This document shows, in pieces, positions 62,632-64,000 of a stretch of 64,000 nucleotides of DNA. Every line of letters starts with the position of its first letter. Within the stretch, counting starts at the first letter, position 1. Below the pieces are notes generated by a model that did not search any database, was not told where the DNA came from, and saw only the letters and a list, made by a program, of their open reading frames with translations. Source of the stretch: Dyadobacter sediminis (GTDB lineage Bacteria; Bacteroidota; Bacteroidia; Cytophagales; Spirosomataceae). The translations under genes and the position numbers were made by a program. The DNA is taken from the NCBI RefSeq assembly GCF_005860765.1, contig NZ_VCEI01000011.1, positions 868,001-932,000 of the forward strand. The letters are read 5' to 3'.

Positions 62632-64000
62632 TTACCTGAATAACTGATCAAAATTGAGGCTTATATAATACAAGCCGCCTACTGCCGGTGAGCCGTATGC
62701 CTGCACGATGTACCGGTTGCCGATATTGGAACCGCCCAGTTTTACAATGGTTTTCATGCTGGGTATGCGGTAGCTGACCTGCGCATCCACCAGGTTGTAT
62801 GCCTGCACTTTGCCGGGCAGCATTTCAGTGAATGTTCCATACCAGTCAAAAGCACTCTGCCAGTGCCAGGCTACGTTGAAACCCAGTTTGTCGGTCAGTC
62901 TTGAATTTCCGAACACTACATTCGTTTTCCAGTTCGGTGTGTTAAAAGCCGGGATGTTGTTGGGATCAGCATTTCTGATGTTGAAATCAATATAAGTCGC
63001 GTTGCTACTGATCTTGTAATTCCCTGGCATGGAATACGTAATCCCAGCACTTACACCCTGGATCGAAACCTTGTCGGCGGCATTGGTATACAACTGGAAC
63101 AACTGCCGGTCTGCACCCAGCAACTCGGCAGCGGCAGCGGGATTCACCGATCCGTCTGCAAGCAGAATATTCGATTTTGCCCTTGCCACCACGGTATTGA
63201 TCATAAAATCGGTATACCGGCTGAAATAATAATTCACATCAAACAATACCTTTTTGCTGATCAGTCCCTTGTAGCCGATTTCATAGCTTTTAACCTTTTC
63301 GGACTTGATATACGGCACATTTGATTTGACCAGTTTGTCTTTATTGTTGGCAACGGCCTGTGGAAAAGGCGTTCCTTTCTGCATATCTGAGCCAAATGCA
63401 TTGGCAAATGCAGAGAAGGAAGCGATTGTTACCGAATTTTCATATGCATTCAGTCCCTGCGAGTTCACCGGAGCGCCACCCAGAATAATGATAGGTCCGA
63501 CATTCAGCTTGATGTACTGATCGCCGATTGTCGGATTTCGAAAGCCTGTCTGGTAAGAAGCGCGGAAATGGTGGTCTTCAGACGGTGAAAATACAGCCGA
63601 GGCTCTTGGCGTAAAACGTCCGGTAAAGTTTTCGTTTTTGTCATACCTGCCTGATAGCGTCAGTTTCAGATGATTTTTCCAGAATGACCGGGAAGCCTGC
63701 GCAAAAACGCCGTATTCTTCATTGGTCAGTTTTTTGTCTTTGTCATCAAAGAGCGTCCCGCCGGTATTGAGGAAATATTTGCGGTAGTTGCCGCCTACCT
63801 GAAAGTTGATGATTTTAAATACCGGACTAAAATCGTACATGCCTTCAATATGCCGCAGGCTGCACTGGCTCAGTATGCCCGCTCCGGCCAGCCCGCGCGT
63901 CCGGATCAGTCTTTCTCTGGCCGCATCATATGCCTCCGATCCCGGCAAAATCCTCCCTTGGTCCGCAAATGAACGTGCCATATTGTGATCCTGCGGCGTA
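62632..64000 (-). CDS. TonB-dependent receptor, 5' end outside window
   Basis: The C-terminal 456 residues of an outer-membrane receptor; the frame is open to the right edge (... TPQDHNMARSFADQG), so the plug and signal peptide are missing. The visible part is a beta-barrel: FAQASRSFWKNHLKLTLSGRYDKNENF, RASAVFSPSEDHHFRASYQTGFRNPTI, and VNYYFSRYTDFMINTVVARA. The final QVSYRIPSMKTIVKLGGSNIGNRYI and YYISLNFDQLFR are typical of TonB receptors. It is more like a classical receptor than SusC. The MFS gene follows after 15 bp, which indicates cotranscription and a common substrate. Confidence 0.93.
   Translation of the reverse strand, partial: TPQDHNMARSFADQGRILPGSEAYDAARERLIRTRGLAGAGILSQCSLRHIEGMYDFSPVFKIINFQVGGNYRKYFLNTGGTLFDDKDKKLTNEEYGVFAQASRSFWKNHLKLTLSGRYDKNENFTGRFTPRASAVFSPSEDHHFRASYQTGFRNPTIGDQYIKLNVGPIIILGGAPVNSQGLNAYENSVTIASFSAFANAFGSDMQKGTPFPQAVANNKDKLVKSNVPYIKSEKVKSYEIGYKGLISKKVLFDVNYYFSRYTDFMINTVVARAKSNILLADGSVNPAAAAELLGADRQLFQLYTNAADKVSIQGVSAGITYSMPGNYKISSNATYIDFNIRNADPNNIPAFNTPNWKTNVVFGNSRLTDKLGFNVAWHWQSAFDWYGTFTEMLPGKVQAYNLVDAQVSYRIPSMKTIVKLGGSNIGNRYIVQAYGSPAVGGLYYISLNFDQLFR

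Overview
The window comes from a Bacteroidota chromosome, most likely the order Cytophagales and close to Dyadobacter or another Spirosomaceae genus. The grounds are two SusC/SusD pairs, proteins ending in type A T9SS sorting tails, many signal-peptide lipoproteins, Tat-type SRRDF/RRNF leaders, CcoN-CcoS-CcoI genes, ELWxxDGT-repeat proteins, and promoter elements of the TTTG / TAnnTTTG type. This placement is inferred from gene content; there is no rRNA or tRNA in the window.

Layout. 1-3517: the end of a cbb3 oxidase cluster (ccoI, ccoS, ccoN; ccoN runs off the left edge). 3823-8450: small metabolic genes (a PRISE-type enone reductase, a GNAT enzyme, a YdeI-like protein, a DUF2809 protein, a flavin reductase), interrupted at 6328-7023 by an AT-rich one-gene cassette with 23-bp inverted ends and an 8-bp direct duplication. 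8581-16307: a polysaccharide utilisation locus of SusC, SusD, a small lipoprotein and two GH43 enzymes, pointing to an arabinose/xylose-containing glycan. 16716-23586: two large convergent T9SS cargo proteins that share a DNRLRE/CBM96-like module. 24346-31648: single genes (response regulator, 2H phosphoesterase, EreA/ChaN-like protein, TlpA-like lipoprotein, alpha/beta hydrolase, DinB/DUF1572 protein, di-haem peroxidase). 31804-33220: a TetR regulator with two membrane-protein genes and a shared candidate operator. 33259-42833: AraC regulators, an SDR, Dabb and DUF1080 proteins, an outer-membrane beta-barrel receptor and an aldo/keto reductase. 42917-43290: an array of 57-bp palindrome-containing repeats. 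43333-43716: an SMR exporter behind a candidate guanidine-II (mini-ykkC) riboswitch. 43945-53611: O-acyltransferase plus SGNH pair, Gfo/Idh oxidoreductase, lipoproteins, nitronate monooxygenase and an MFS exporter. 53738-61328: promoter, SAM-type riboswitch, then a four-gene operon (TlpA-like thioredoxin, NifS-like cysteine desulfurase, SusC, SusD) ending in a strong terminator. 61399-64000: MFS transporter and the 3' part of a TonB-dependent receptor.

How the genes work together. The most interesting unit is the 53.7-61.3 kb operon. A SAM-sensing leader in front of a TonB-dependent SusCD importer, a periplasmic thiol/disulfide protein and a cysteine desulfurase suggests a sulfur-repressed uptake and processing route for an organosulfur compound. 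The second clear RNA-regulated unit is the guanidine-II leader with its SMR (Gdx/SugE) exporter. The SusCD-GH43 locus is a conventional glycan-uptake system without a visible regulator of its own. Functions are assigned from motifs read in the translations; no similarity search was possible.
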